Below the pieces are notes generated by a model. That model saw only the letters and a program-made list of their open reading frames with translations. It was not told the DNA's origin and made no database searches. This document shows positions 7,863 to 18,368 of a DNA stretch of 64,000 nucleotides, piece by piece. Made by a program: the position numbers and the translations under genes. Positions within the stretch are counted from its first letter, which is position 1; every line of letters begins with the position of its first letter. This stretch comes from Pectobacterium sp. CFBP8739 (GTDB taxonomy: Bacteria > Pseudomonadota > Gammaproteobacteria > Enterobacterales > Enterobacteriaceae), in contig NZ_JACDRR010000011.1 in NCBI RefSeq assembly GCF_013449375.1, positions 248,001 to 312,000 on the forward strand. Direction: 5' to 3'.

Positions 7863-9584
7863 GTGATGGTCAAACGTCCTGTTTCTACCAGTCTGGCTCG
7901 CGCGTTTTTTTATATCGCGCTGCTCTCATTCCTGACGACGGGTATTGCGCTACTAACGCTGGCTAGCGGTTTACGCGATGCGGAAGCGATTAACGTCGCG
8001 GGCTCCATGCGTATGCAAAGCTATCGTATGGGATATGATCTACAGGGCGATCGCGCGGAACTAGAACCGCATCGCCGTCTCTATGCGCAAACGCTGGATT
8101 CCCCGGTTTTTCACCTGCTGGAGCGCTGGTATGTGCCGCGCGATGTACGCGATCGTTATGCTGCGCTGTTGCAGAGCTGGAAAACGATGGATGAGCGCCT
8201 GAGCGCGGGCGATCGGGTCTGGTATCAGGACAATATTGTGCACTATGTCACCCAGATCGATCGCTTTGTGTTGGCGTTGCAGCATTATTCCGAGCGCAAG
8301 ATGATGATTGTTGTTGCGACATCAATAATGGGTTCGATCACTATCTATATACTGATCTTCTTTACGCTGCGCCGTATTCGTCGTCAGGTGGTCGTGCCGC
8401 TGAATAAATTGATGGCGGCCTGTACCTCCATCGAGAAAGGGCGGTTTACCCATTCACGGCTGGACGTTAATTTGCCGAACGAACTGGGCTTACTGGCACA
8501 AACCTTCAGTAGCATGACGGACGAACTGCAAAAGCTTTATCGTTCTCTGGAAGATAAGGTACGGCAGAAAACGCTACGCTTACAGGAAGCGAATCGCATG
8601 CTGAAGGTGCTGTATCACTGTTCTCAGGCGATGAATGTCAGCACCATCGACAGGCACTGCTTTCAGCAGATTCTGCAAATTGTTCGCCGTTATGAAACGG
8701 TCGGCTGTCTGGAAATGCGGGTCGGGGAAAACTGGCGCTTATGTGAAGGCCAGTTGGACGAGCAGGCTGCGTGGCAGGTCTTGCCCATTCGTTTGCAAGA
8801 GGTTGAGTTTGGGCAACTGCGCTGGCAGGCTTCAACGCAGCAGCCGTCTGCTCAGCTGATGGAAAGCGTCGCGAGTATGTTAGGGCGTGGCCTCTATTTT
8901 AATCAGGCGCAGAAGCACTACCAGCAGCTGTTACTGATGGAAGAGCGTGCCACCATTGCGCGTGAACTGCATGACTCACTGGCGCAGGTGCTCTCTTATC
9001 TGAATATCCAGATGACGTTGTTAAAGCGTGCGGTCGCGGAAGAGAATGCGCAGGCTCGGCAAATTATCACTGATTTTGAACAGGCGCTCAGTGATGCTTA
9101 TCGCCAACTGCGGGAACTGCTGAGCACGTTCCGGCTGACGCTGCAACAGGCCGATTTGCCAGCGGCGATGCAGGAAATGATTGCGCCGCTGCGTGCGCAG
9201 ACTCCGGCGGCAATCACGATTGATTGCCGGATCCCCACACAAGCGCTGGATGCTTCACAGCAGGTTCACCTGCTGCAAATCATCCGTGAAGCGGTGCTGA
9301 ATGCCATTAAACACGCGCAGGCGACGGCGATTACCGTTAACTGCCGTACGCAACCTGATGGCCGTCATTGTGTGGATATTCGTGATGACGGCTGCGGTAT
9401 TATCAATCAGGAGGAACCAGCGGGGCATTACGGTTTAAATATTATGCAGGAACGCGCCGAACGGTTGGGAGGAACGCTATCTATTGGCCTCCACCCTGAA
9501 GGGGGAACGCAGGTTAGCGTCTGTTTCTCGACGCCGACGGCAGCGCGTGAACGTGATAACACGAACAATTTCTATCCAGAATAA
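7863..9584 (+). CDS. narQ: Nitrate/nitrite sensor histidine kinase NarQ
   Basis: NarQ is an inner-membrane kinase that senses periplasmic nitrate and nitrite and phosphorylates NarP. Visible in order are TM1 (about 13-35), the ligand-binding P-box (NVAGSMRMQSYRMGYDL, about 45-61), TM2 (about 147-169), a HAMP linker, a central signalling module, the HisKA_3 dimerisation helix with ERATIARELHDSLAQ (phospho-His near 367) and a C-terminal HATPase with NAIKHA and GHYGLNIM. Similarity is clearly to NarQ rather than NarX. GTG at 7863 aligns with the E. coli start (573 residues); ATG at 7866 is a possible alternative. An AAGGGGA Shine-Dalgarno lies at 7847-7853. Confidence 0.93.
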   Translation: MMVKRPVSTSLARAFFYIALLSFLTTGIALLTLASGLRDAEAINVAGSMRMQSYRMGYDLQGDRAELEPHRRLYAQTLDSPVFHLLERWYVPRDVRDRYAALLQSWKTMDERLSAGDRVWYQDNIVHYVTQIDRFVLALQHYSERKMMIVVATSIMGSITIYILIFFTLRRIRRQVVVPLNKLMAACTSIEKGRFTHSRLDVNLPNELGLLAQTFSSMTDELQKLYRSLEDKVRQKTLRLQEANRMLKVLYHCSQAMNVSTIDRHCFQQILQIVRRYETVGCLEMRVGENWRLCEGQLDEQAAWQVLPIRLQEVEFGQLRWQASTQQPSAQLMESVASMLGRGLYFNQAQKHYQQLLLMEERATIARELHDSLAQVLSYLNIQMTLLKRAVAEENAQARQIITDFEQALSDAYRQLRELLSTFRLTLQQADLPAAMQEMIAPLRAQTPAAITIDCRIPTQALDASQQVHLLQIIREAVLNAIKHAQATAITVNCRTQPDGRHCVDIRDDGCGIINQEEPAGHYGLNIMQERAERLGGTLSIGLHPEGGTQVSVCFSTPTAARERDNTNNFYPE

Positions 9585-9631
9585 TTCACAAATAAAACAA
9601 TAATAAAATTCATATTACATTGGGGCTGGGC

Positions 9632-10264
9632 ATGTCAGAAAAACCATCTTATCGAGTGTTGATCGTTGACGATCATCCGCTTATGCGTCGGGGAATCCGT
9701 CAGTTATTGGCAACCGATGCCATCTTTGACGTGATAGGGGAAGCCAGTAATGGCATGGAGGCACTTAGCCTCGCAAATCGGGATTCTCCCGATATCATCT
9801 TGCTCGATCTCAACATGAAAGGATTGAGCGGGTTGGATACGCTTCATGCGCTGCGGCACGATGGGATCTGCGCCCGCGTGATTGTGCTGACGGTCTCCGA
9901 CGCGCCCAGCGATATTTATGCGCTGATGGATGCGGGTGCCGATGGCTACTTGCTAAAAGACAGTGCGCCGGAACACTTACTGGATGCTATTCGCAGCAGT
10001 GATGCCTTCAGCGAACAGGTACGTGACGTGCTGCGCCATCGTATCGCCATACAGGAGACGCCGTCGCCCTTTACCGTATTGACGGAACGGGAACTGGACG
10101 TACTGCAAGAAGTGGCTTCGGGACTATCCAACAAACAAATTGCGAGTGTGCTGTATATCTCAGAAGAGACGGTAAAAGTACATATCCGCAACATGCTGCG
10201 CAAACTCAACGTGCGCTCCCGCGTCGCCGCCACGGTGCTTTATTTGGAAACACGCGGCCAGTAG
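9632..10264 (+). CDS. narP: Nitrate/nitrite response regulator NarP
   Basis: NarP is the NarL/FixJ-type response regulator paired with NarQ. The receiver domain shows the acidic pair (VDDHP), the phospho-acceptor aspartate in ILLDLNMKG and the conserved Thr and Lys (LTVSDA, LLKDS). The C-terminal LuxR-type helix-turn-helix contains LTERELDVLQEVASGLSNKQ and VKVHIRNMLRKL. The ATG at 9632 follows a GGGGCTGGG Shine-Dalgarno and gives 210 residues (E. coli 215). It lies 47 bp after narQ and is probably co-transcribed; the divergent nap operon is the expected target. Confidence 0.93.
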   Translation: MSEKPSYRVLIVDDHPLMRRGIRQLLATDAIFDVIGEASNGMEALSLANRDSPDIILLDLNMKGLSGLDTLHALRHDGICARVIVLTVSDAPSDIYALMDAGADGYLLKDSAPEHLLDAIRSSDAFSEQVRDVLRHRIAIQETPSPFTVLTERELDVLQEVASGLSNKQIASVLYISEETVKVHIRNMLRKLNVRSRVAATVLYLETRGQ

Positions 10265-10416
10265 GCCGCGTTGTTGTCTGGTTGATGAGACGATACTTTG
10301 GTCTGACTTAGCGTTTGTAACCAGTTCATCAATAGGCGTACCGCTGGAGCCAGTAACTCCTTTGATTCATCGTCCCATGATAGGCCGGTATTCTTTGAGC
10401 ATAAATAACGAATGCT
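10240..10416 (-). pseudogene. Possible remnant of a LysR-type regulator C terminus
   Basis: An open stretch of 58 sense codons on the minus strand, with no start and a tandem stop immediately upstream, reads NTGLSWDDESKELLAP, then AVRLLMNWLQTLSQ, and ends ...NNAAYWPRVSK. The pattern Pro-Ala-Val-Arg-Leu-Leu near the end followed by an amphipathic helix resembles the C-terminal helix of LysR-family regulators. It overlaps the last 25 bases of narP. It may be an eroded gene or a chance open frame; I cannot distinguish these without a search. Confidence 0.3.
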
Positions 10417-10619
10417 TTATTACGAATTGAACCCAAAAGAAGAAGGACTCTAGCCAGCGCTATTTATCGCAGTAACCTGAATTTGAATACATTAGAATAT
10501 ACAACGGGAAAGTGTCGGGATTTAATTAAGTTTTTCGAGGCTAACAATATACGAGTGGGATAATTTCAACTCACATTCATTAACCTACGGGCGTAGGATA
10601 ATATTTACAGAACATGAAT
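10417..10619. other. Intergenic stretch without recognised feature
   Basis: AT-rich sequence between the possible LysR remnant and the tRNA-Val 3' end. No start with a ribosome-binding site, terminator or repeat was recognised on either strand. Confidence 0.5.
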
Positions 10620-10696
10620 TGGTACGACCGAGTGGACTCGAACCACCGACCCCCACCATGTCAAGGTGGTGCTCTAACCAACTGAGCTACGGTCGT
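10620..10696 (-). tRNA. valW: tRNA-Val (anticodon GAC), valW-like
   Basis: The 77-nt minus-strand gene folds as a complete cloverleaf: acceptor ACGACCG/CGGTCGT, D arm TAGCTCAGTTGGTTAGAGC, anticodon stem CCACC/GGTGG around loop TTGACAT (anticodon GAC), T arm with GGTTCGAGTCC, discriminator A and an encoded CCA. The body matches E. coli valW, but the acceptor stem differs (GCGTCCG in E. coli) and gives an A1-U72 pair. Its E. coli partner valV is the copy at 22149, 11.4 kb away. Confidence 0.93.
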
Positions 10697-10971
10697 ACAG
10701 TAGATAACATCTTAATCAGTAACGTTTTGATTAGAATGCTTTTCTTCATTCCAGCGTTTGGAATGGGCGCTATTATGGACGGCTCCTGCGCTGGTGGCAA
10801 GTGCTTTGTTTACCATGTTCTTTCAAGTGTCGAATGTTTAGCCGGATTTGCGTTCTGAGGTTAACTATTTACCGAATTGAAGCAAAACTCGCGAGACTCA
10901 GGACGGTTGAGGACATACTGGCTTTACTCCCAGATACCGCAACGCTATCGTATCACGGCATAGCATCCTGA
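10697..10971. other. Intergenic stretch upstream of the sugE riboswitch
   Basis: No gene is supported here. The segment should contain the upstream promoter of tRNA-Val (minus) and the promoter of the guanidine-II/sugE transcript (plus), but I could not assign -35/-10 elements with confidence. Confidence 0.4.
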
Positions 10972-11016
10972 CAGGGGACGACCCCTGACGCGAAAAGGAT
11001 TCACGGGACGACCCCT
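10972..11016 (+). ncRNA. Guanidine-II riboswitch (mini-ykkC)
   Basis: Two short GC hairpins carry identical ACGA tetraloops: AGGGG-ACGA-CCCCT at 10973-10986 and GGG-ACGA-CCC at 11005-11014, separated by 18 bases. This two-hairpin ACGR architecture defines the guanidine-II class, which binds guanidinium and turns on expression. It ends 12 bases before the AAGGAG Shine-Dalgarno of sugE, consistent with control of translation initiation, and the downstream gene is the classical target. Confidence 0.92.
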
Positions 11017-11041
11017 ATTCGATGTTTAAGGAGAGCAGGGT

Positions 11042-11356
11042 ATGGCCTGGTTTCTATTAGCACTTGCCGGTTTGTTTGAAATTGTCTGGTCTTACAGCAT
11101 GAAACTGTCTGATGGTTTCACGAAAGTAGGCGCCTCGGTTGTCACGATTGTCGCTATGATTATCAGCTTTGCGTTGTTATCCATGGCAATGAAATCTCTC
11201 CCCTTGGGGACGGCTTACACCATCTGGACGGGAATTGGCGCGGTAGGGGCGTTTGTGGTGGGATTGATCTTCCTGAATGAACCCGCAAATGCGATGAGGA
11301 TTGTCGCCGCGCTGTTGATCGTCAGCGGTCTGATTCTGATGAAGCTATCTTCGTAA
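11042..11356 (+). CDS. sugE: Guanidinium exporter SugE/Gdx (SMR family)
   Basis: This is a small multidrug resistance-family antiporter that exports guanidinium in exchange for protons. The 104 residues form four membrane helices; the essential glutamate is in helix 1 (LFEIVWSYSMK, residue 13) and the GTAYTIWTGIGAVG motif typical of the Gdx subtype is in helix 3. An AAGGAG ribosome-binding site at 11029-11034 is followed by ATG at 11042. A guanidine-II riboswitch immediately upstream strongly supports the guanidinium function over quaternary-ammonium export. Confidence 0.94.
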   Translation: MAWFLLALAGLFEIVWSYSMKLSDGFTKVGASVVTIVAMIISFALLSMAMKSLPLGTAYTIWTGIGAVGAFVVGLIFLNEPANAMRIVAALLIVSGLILMKLSS

Positions 11357-11423
11357 CGTCTGCTTTCTGAATAACACATTGCATCTGAACGTCAGGTTCG
11401 TCTTCATTTGATCATCTGGCGTG

Positions 11424-11457
11424 TGGCAGAGCCATCGTCACCTGACTCTGCCATTTT
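11424..11457 (+). terminator. Terminator after sugE
   Basis: TGGCAGAG and CTCTGCCA (11424-11431 and 11446-11453) form an 8-bp perfect stem followed by TTTTCTC, 67 bp after the sugE stop. Confidence 0.75.
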
Positions 11458-11753
11458 CTCTCATTTCCTTAATGCTCATTATTGGTTGGTTTTGCTTTTT
11501 ATTGCTTACTGTCAATAAGCACTATGGTGATTCCTGTGTGATATCTCAATAAATGTGGCGTAATGTGATCCTTGTCGTGCGTCACATGCTCTTTTTGGTG
11601 TATTTTATTTCATATCGAGCTAAATCGAGCATTTGCGGTTAATCATCACGTCAGTCATCTAACACACCGCACAAAAGTGAGATCTCTTGGTTCAGGCAGG
11701 TTACGGCCTGACTCGCGGCTATCTGTGTACGTACAATCTGAAAGGGGAGTGGA
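11458..11753. other. Intergenic region upstream of the HAD phosphatase
   Basis: AT-rich region that must hold the promoter of the gene at 11754. A GGGGAG ribosome-binding site lies just before that start. No other gene or repeat is evident. Confidence 0.4.
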
Positions 11754-12545
11754 ATGATCAAGTTGGTAATTACCGATCTGGACGGCACGTTTCTTCACAG
11801 CGATGGCGATTACAACAGAGCCTTGTTTGATGAGGTTTATGCCTTAATGAAAGAGAAGGGCGTGCGGTTTGCTGTCTGCACAGGCAAGCAGTGTGAGCGG
11901 GTCGAAGCGCTGTTTGGCGATGCTGCAAAAAATATCTGGATTTTGGGAGACAGCGCGACGCGCATCAAATATCAGGGGGAGTATGTTTACCAGTCACTGA
12001 TTAAAAACCGTCTGGCCTTGAGCCTGATTGGTGTGCTGGAAAGCGTAGACGATCGGCACGTAATCATCGGTTGTACGCCACACGGTGCGATGGTGAAGGA
12101 AACGATCGATCCTGCCTTACTGGAAAAGGTGAAAAAGTCGTACACCAATGTGACGCTGGTCTCCAGCTTTGCTGCCGTGACCGATGACTTTGTGAAAATC
12201 ACGGTTTATGACCCAGAAGGCCACTGCCACGAGACGGCAAAGTATCTCGATGCCTTTCACGATTATGCTTATATCGTGGTCTCTGAAGCGGCCTGGATCG
12301 ACATTGCTGATGTTGGTGTACACAAAGGGCACACCGTAGATATCCTTCAGGAGAAATTGGCGATTACGCCAGAGGAAACGATGGTGTTCGGCGACGGTTA
12401 CAATGATATTGAGCTAATGAGCCGCGGGGCTTACAGCTTTGCGATGCGCAATGCGTTTGAGGAAACCAAAGCCACCGCGAACTTTGTTGCCCGCAGCAAT
12501 GACGAGGATGGGGTACTCAACACGATAAAGCTGCTGCTTTCATGA
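11754..12545 (+). CDS. Cof-type HAD-IIB family hydrolase (sugar phosphatase-like)
   Basis: This is a haloacid dehalogenase-superfamily phosphatase of the Cof/YidA group, usually acting on sugar phosphates or similar small metabolites in the cytoplasm. Motif I is DLDGTF near residue 8, motif II the Thr in CTGKQ near residue 44, a C2-type cap domain lies in the middle, and motif IV is GDGYNDIEL near residue 215. The 263-residue length is normal. The substrate cannot be told from the sequence. It is convergent with the DeoR-type regulator gene at 12592. Confidence 0.82.
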   Translation: MIKLVITDLDGTFLHSDGDYNRALFDEVYALMKEKGVRFAVCTGKQCERVEALFGDAAKNIWILGDSATRIKYQGEYVYQSLIKNRLALSLIGVLESVDDRHVIIGCTPHGAMVKETIDPALLEKVKKSYTNVTLVSSFAAVTDDFVKITVYDPEGHCHETAKYLDAFHDYAYIVVSEAAWIDIADVGVHKGHTVDILQEKLAITPEETMVFGDGYNDIELMSRGAYSFAMRNAFEETKATANFVARSNDEDGVLNTIKLLLS

Positions 12546-12591
12546 ATTGAACCGCATGAGGCGAACCGGCAGCCGCTGTGCTACCGTCGTG

Positions 12592-13365
12592 TTATCTGGC
12601 AATAATCAGGTCCAAGTTTTTTTCGCTTAATGCGCTCTGACAGGTAAGTGAGATTTCATCATCGGTCACCAGCGCGGTAATATCATCACACCCAGCGACG
12701 CGATAGCGAGCCAAAGCGGAGATCTTATTGGCAGTTAGCGCGACGATCACTTCGCTGCTGCGGGTGACCAGGCACTTTTTGAACTCTGCATCGTCATATT
12801 CAAAAACGGTCAGGCCTTCATTGGCGTCAAAGGCACAGCCTCCCAACAGGCATTGATCGAAATACATCTTCTCTAGTTGCCTGAGCGTATCGATACCAAT
12901 CGCGCCGCCGACCTCTCTCTGGATCCTTCCGCCAAGAAAAATCACTTCTACATCCTGATGTTGCATCAGTTCTGTCGCGATAATGGGCGAATTGCACACG
13001 GCGGTAAATTTCAGACCCTGCGGGAGCTGCTTCGCCACGGCCAGATTGGTCGTTCCCGTGTCAAAGAAGACGCAGCCATTAGGCTTTATCAACGGGATAA
13101 CGGCCTGAGCGATGCGGTCTTTCTGAACAGCGTCAATACTCGCTCGACTGGCAAAATCGATGGCCTCTGGCGGCATACTAACCGCACCGCCGTAGACACG
13201 CTTACAGGCACCGGATAGCGCCAGTTCTTTCAGGTCACGCCGTATGGTGTGCTCGGATACGTTCAATTCACGTGAGAGCTGGGCGCAGACGACTTTGCCT
13301 TCCTCGCTGAGGATCTGCCGGATTTTGGCTTGCCGCTGCTCGGGAAAATCGGTGTAATCGAACAT
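12592..13365 (-). CDS. DeoR/GlpR family transcriptional regulator
   Basis: A DeoR-family repressor of 257 residues. The N terminus has the family helix-turn-helix (RQAKIRQIL, then SRELNVSEHTIRRDLKEL, about residues 12-50). The C-terminal effector domain, shaped like a phosphosugar-binding sugar isomerase fold, contains FFDTGTTNLAVAKQL and FLGGRIQREVGG. ATG at 13365 (MFDYTDF) has AAGGA five bases upstream; an open frame reaching 13446 is unlikely to be used. Such proteins usually respond to a sugar phosphate. The convergent HAD phosphatase is a plausible functional partner, but no operator was identified. Confidence 0.8.
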   Translation of the reverse strand: MFDYTDFPEQRQAKIRQILSEEGKVVCAQLSRELNVSEHTIRRDLKELALSGACKRVYGGAVSMPPEAIDFASRASIDAVQKDRIAQAVIPLIKPNGCVFFDTGTTNLAVAKQLPQGLKFTAVCNSPIIATELMQHQDVEVIFLGGRIQREVGGAIGIDTLRQLEKMYFDQCLLGGCAFDANEGLTVFEYDDAEFKKCLVTRSSEVIVALTANKISALARYRVAGCDDITALVTDDEISLTCQSALSEKNLDLIIAR

Positions 13366-13579
13366 ATATGTCCTTGGTTCATCAAAATGATGCACAACCT
13401 GCTGCCAGCGAGCAGGCTTCATTCTGGTCAATGATGTGTACAGCATGGAATTGCGCCATGTTAATCTGCACCTTCTGGCAACACAACACCTCTACCGTGT
13501 TGATCTGCAATGCGTGAGCCATAGTGTAAAATTTACGCGTTACTATACCGACATCACCGATAAAGAGAGAAAAATAGCC

Positions 13580-14710
13580 GTGTTTCATGTCATTACTGGG
13601 CTTATCGCCCTCTATGTTATCTGGCGTCTGGTCTGGCGCTTGCGTGTTGGTGTGCCTCTAAAGCGCATATTGGCGGTGTTAGTGTTGCTGGCTTCACAGC
13701 ATCATCTGATTACGCGCACCTTTTTTGGCACGATGGCGTCGCCGGAAGTGCCCGCATTTGTCCTGATGATTCTGGGATGGGCGTTTGGCGCGCTGCTGAT
13801 AACCGCATTCCTGCTGTTGGCCATCGATCTGCTCGGCGTTGTGGGGCGTTTTTTATCCCGCTCGGTTGGGAATGTGTTGCTGAACAATAGGGTGCTGCGT
13901 GGTGGCATTGCCGTGGTGGCGATGGGGCTGGCGGCGGTAGGCGTTTGGGAAGCGGTGCGCGTTCCTGACGTTCGTACGGTCGAAGTCGAGTTGAAACAAC
14001 TGCCACCTGCGCTGGATGGCTTCCGGCTGGTGCAGCTCACGGATTTACATGCCAGCCGTCTGTTACAACGCCCCTGGATGGAAGCTGTAGTGGCAAAAAC
14101 CAATGCGCTTAAGCCCGATCTGACGGTGATTACCGGCGATCTGGCTGATGGCACCGTGAATGCCCGTCATGATGATATGGAGCCGCTGCGTAACCTGACC
14201 GCGCCACACGGCGTGTTTGCCATTGTGGGCAACCATGAATATTACGTGGAATATACGCCATGGGTGCAGCGGCTGAATGCACTGGGTTTGCGCCTGTTGC
14301 TCAATGAACAAGTGTCGATCGGTCGCGATAATGCCACGTTTGTGCTGGCTGGCATCACCGATCGCACCGCCGCTGATTTTCAACAGCCGCTGCCAGATAC
14401 GGGCGCGGCGCTCAACGGAATAGCGCCGGATAGCGCCGTTGTTATGCTCAGCCATCGGCCAACGGGAGCGAAAGAAAATGCGCATGCTGGCGTGGATTTA
14501 CAGCTCTCCGGCCATACGCACGGCGGTCAGGTGTTGGGCATGCATTGGGTGACGCAGATGGCGAATGAAGGCTATGTGTCCGGCAGCTATGACGTGGATG
14601 GCATGCATCTGTACGTGAGCAATGGCACAGGCCTGTGGAACGGCTTTCCGATCCGCTTAGGGAAACGCGCCGAAATTACCCAGTTCATACTCCGTTCATC
14701 TTCGCTGTAG
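13580..14710 (+). CDS. Membrane-anchored calcineurin-like metallophosphoesterase
   Basis: The N-terminal third has about four membrane helices. The rest is a calcineurin-like phosphoesterase with all metal-binding motifs in order: LTDLHASRL (about 154), ITGDLADG (about 184), VGNHEYYV (about 217), and LSGHTHGGQ (about 310). It resembles the YaeI/YkoQ group, whose substrates are poorly known. GTG at 13580 follows a GAGAG Shine-Dalgarno by nine bases and gives 376 residues; an open frame 48 codons longer lies over the DeoR promoter region and is not preferred. It is a single-gene unit followed by a hairpin. Confidence 0.8.
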   Translation: MFHVITGLIALYVIWRLVWRLRVGVPLKRILAVLVLLASQHHLITRTFFGTMASPEVPAFVLMILGWAFGALLITAFLLLAIDLLGVVGRFLSRSVGNVLLNNRVLRGGIAVVAMGLAAVGVWEAVRVPDVRTVEVELKQLPPALDGFRLVQLTDLHASRLLQRPWMEAVVAKTNALKPDLTVITGDLADGTVNARHDDMEPLRNLTAPHGVFAIVGNHEYYVEYTPWVQRLNALGLRLLLNEQVSIGRDNATFVLAGITDRTAADFQQPLPDTGAALNGIAPDSAVVMLSHRPTGAKENAHAGVDLQLSGHTHGGQVLGMHWVTQMANEGYVSGSYDVDGMHLYVSNGTGLWNGFPIRLGKRAEITQFILRSSSL

Positions 14711-14736
14711 GTTGTTTGTTGGGTGCTAACAGAGTT

Positions 14737-14760
14737 TGCGGCTTCCCCAAAGAGGCCGCA
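14737..14760 (+). terminator. Hairpin after the metallophosphoesterase gene
   Basis: TGCGGCTTC and GAGGCCGCA form a 9-bp stem (one G-U pair). No U-run follows, so termination activity is uncertain. Confidence 0.4.
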
Positions 14761-14761
14761 A

Positions 14762-17191
<2,430 letters not shown>

Positions 17192-17198
17192 GACTCAT

Positions 17199-17242
17199 GC
17201 TCCCCACGCTGGTGTTTTCACGGCGCGGGGAGCAGCATTTTT
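17199..17242 (+). terminator. Terminator after katG
   Basis: GCTCCCC and GGGGAGC (17199-17205 and 17227-17233) form the stem, followed by AGCATTTTTT. The structure reaches the stop codon of the convergent gene at 17242. Confidence 0.7.
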
Positions 17243-17526
17243 TACTGCGGCCCCTTTGCGGATCCCTGCTTCTTGAGATTCAGCATAAATTCCCTGAACG
17301 GGGCGGCGAACTCCTTAAACAGCGGGTGCTTTCTATTCTGCATCATCACTTCACTAAATAGCTTCAACCCCACAATAAAGGCCTGAGTCTGTTCCGGCGT
17401 CATGTCCATTTTGCCATCGACTTTTTCCAATATCTTGAACACATCATCGTGAATTGAGTATTCAAACGACAGCGTGCGCTGCGGCTCTGCTTTTTCTTCC
17501 ACCGTAATCTGATAGGTGTTTCCCAT
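17242..17526 (-). CDS. DUF3861 domain-containing protein
   Basis: A small 94-residue cytoplasmic protein matching the DUF3861 family: a beta-rich start (NTYQITVEEKAEPQRTLSFEY), a helical middle (DDVFKILEKVDGK) and a C-terminal helix pair. From memory the family is represented by a structural-genomics structure from Pectobacterium; function is unknown. ATG at 17526 follows GAGG by five bases; the open frame runs 25 codons further upstream across the promoter. It is divergent from the MarR regulator at 17608, with palindromic sites between them, so it is a likely target of that regulator. Confidence 0.7.
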   Translation of the reverse strand: MGNTYQITVEEKAEPQRTLSFEYSIHDDVFKILEKVDGKMDMTPEQTQAFIVGLKLFSEVMMQNRKHPLFKEFAAPFREFMLNLKKQGSAKGPQ

Positions 17527-17560
17527 TGTGGCCTCGGTAAATTGAACTTGTGATAGATAA

Positions 17561-17601
17561 TTGATAAAATCAACTATATGATCATTGGTTGATTGAGTCA
17601 A
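17561..17601. promoter_or_regulatory. Paired palindromic operator candidates between DUF3861 gene and marR-type gene
   Basis: TTGATAAAATCAA (17561-17573, perfect TTGAT-N3-ATCAA) and TTGATTGAGTCAA (17589-17601, one mismatch) lie 28 bp apart centre to centre in the 81-bp divergent intergenic region. MarR-family dimers bind such short palindromes, so autoregulation and control of the divergent gene are likely. Confidence 0.5.
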
Positions 17602-17607
17602 TAAAGC

Positions 17608-18021
17608 ATGATGAAAGCGCTTTTTGCCTTACTGGAAAGCTATAAGGCACAGATGCAGGAACAGATGAAGGCGCACGACATTAGTCTGGATGTGGTGCAT
17701 GTCCGGTTATGTAAGATCATCGCGATGGAAGGGCGTATTACGCCCCAGTCGCTGGCGAAAAGGGTCTGTCGGGATAAAGCACAGATCACCCGCATGGTCG
17801 CGGAGCTGGTCAAACGCGATTATGTCCGCAAGGTCGATAATCCCGATGATGGCCGCAGCGTGTGGCTCAGTTTGTCCGATAAAGGCGTCGCGTTTACACA
17901 GGTTTTTCTGCATCAGGAAAAGCAGATTGAGGCGCAAATGCTTCAGTCGCTGTCCCCTGAAGAACGAGCCACGTTTAGTGCGCTGCTGGAAAAAATAGCG
18001 GCCAGCCGTTCTGCACACTAG
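17608..18021 (+). CDS. MarR family transcriptional regulator
   Basis: The 137-residue protein has the winged helix-turn-helix of the MarR family: ITPQSLAKRVCRDKAQITRMVAELVKRD in separate helices at about residues 43-70, followed by the wing with the family signature DPDDGR-like NPDDGRSVWLSLSDKG. Flanking helices form the dimer interface. Two ATG codons (17608, 17611) are adjacent and neither has a strong Shine-Dalgarno. Divergent orientation to the DUF3861 gene and palindromes between them suggest local control. The ligand is unknown. Confidence 0.8.
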   Translation: MMKALFALLESYKAQMQEQMKAHDISLDVVHVRLCKIIAMEGRITPQSLAKRVCRDKAQITRMVAELVKRDYVRKVDNPDDGRSVWLSLSDKGVAFTQVFLHQEKQIEAQMLQSLSPEERATFSALLEKIAASRSAH

Positions 18022-18135
18022 GCCTCGAATCCGCTAACCCTATCTGCACTGCCGTGAAGCGTCCTCGTTGTGCTACTGCACCGCGATAGCGGCGTGCTTC
18101 TCCGCATCATTCCCCTTATAAACCACAGCCGTACC

Positions 18136-18166
18136 GGCACTTTCGGTGCTGGCACGCCTTTTGCTC
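18136..18166 (+). terminator. Possible terminator after the marR-type gene
   Basis: CCGGCAC-TTTCG-GTGCTGG forms a 7-bp stem with one G-U pair, followed after five bases by CCTTTTGCTC. It separates the regulator from the riboswitch transcript. Confidence 0.4.
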
Positions 18167-18211
18167 TTCTCTATTCGGGACAGCACCACGCATGGCGCTG
18201 AACAACCTGAA

Positions 18212-18314
18212 TAGCTGGCTAGGGTTCCGATCCATATCCTATGGATGTCTGGTCCGAGAGCTGGCAACCTCCAGTTGAGGTTACACGGCGGGATAAAAGC
18301 CCGGGAGACAGCAA
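18212..18314 (+). ncRNA. Guanidine-I riboswitch (ykkC)
   Basis: Conserved ykkC landmarks appear in order: CTAGGGTTCCG (18219-18229), GGTCCGAGAG (18251-18260), and ACACGGCGGGATAAAAGCCC running into GGGAGA (18283-18307). The outer AGCTG/CAGC pairing closes P1. This class binds guanidinium and acts as an ON switch. The overlap of its 3' end with the terminator stem at 18302 fits transcriptional control, and the downstream genes are of the guanidine import/carboxylation type. Confidence 0.93.
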
Positions 18315-18346
18315 CACCCATGGTGTCGCGCTGTTCCCGCTTTTTT
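18302..18346 (+). terminator. Riboswitch-controlled terminator
   Basis: GGGAGACAGC and GCTGTTCCC pair to a stem around a loop containing ACACCCATGGTGT, followed by CGCTTTTTT. The 5' arm is shared with the last conserved part of the guanidine-I aptamer, so ligand binding would prevent the terminator from forming. Confidence 0.8.
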
Positions 18347-18368
18347 CCTACTCAACCGGAGGTCTGGC

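Noticed and set aside
7727..7966. Plus-strand open frame of 79 codons ahead of narQ.
   Set aside because: It overlaps the narQ start in another frame, lacks a ribosome-binding site and lies on the nap/narQ regulatory region.
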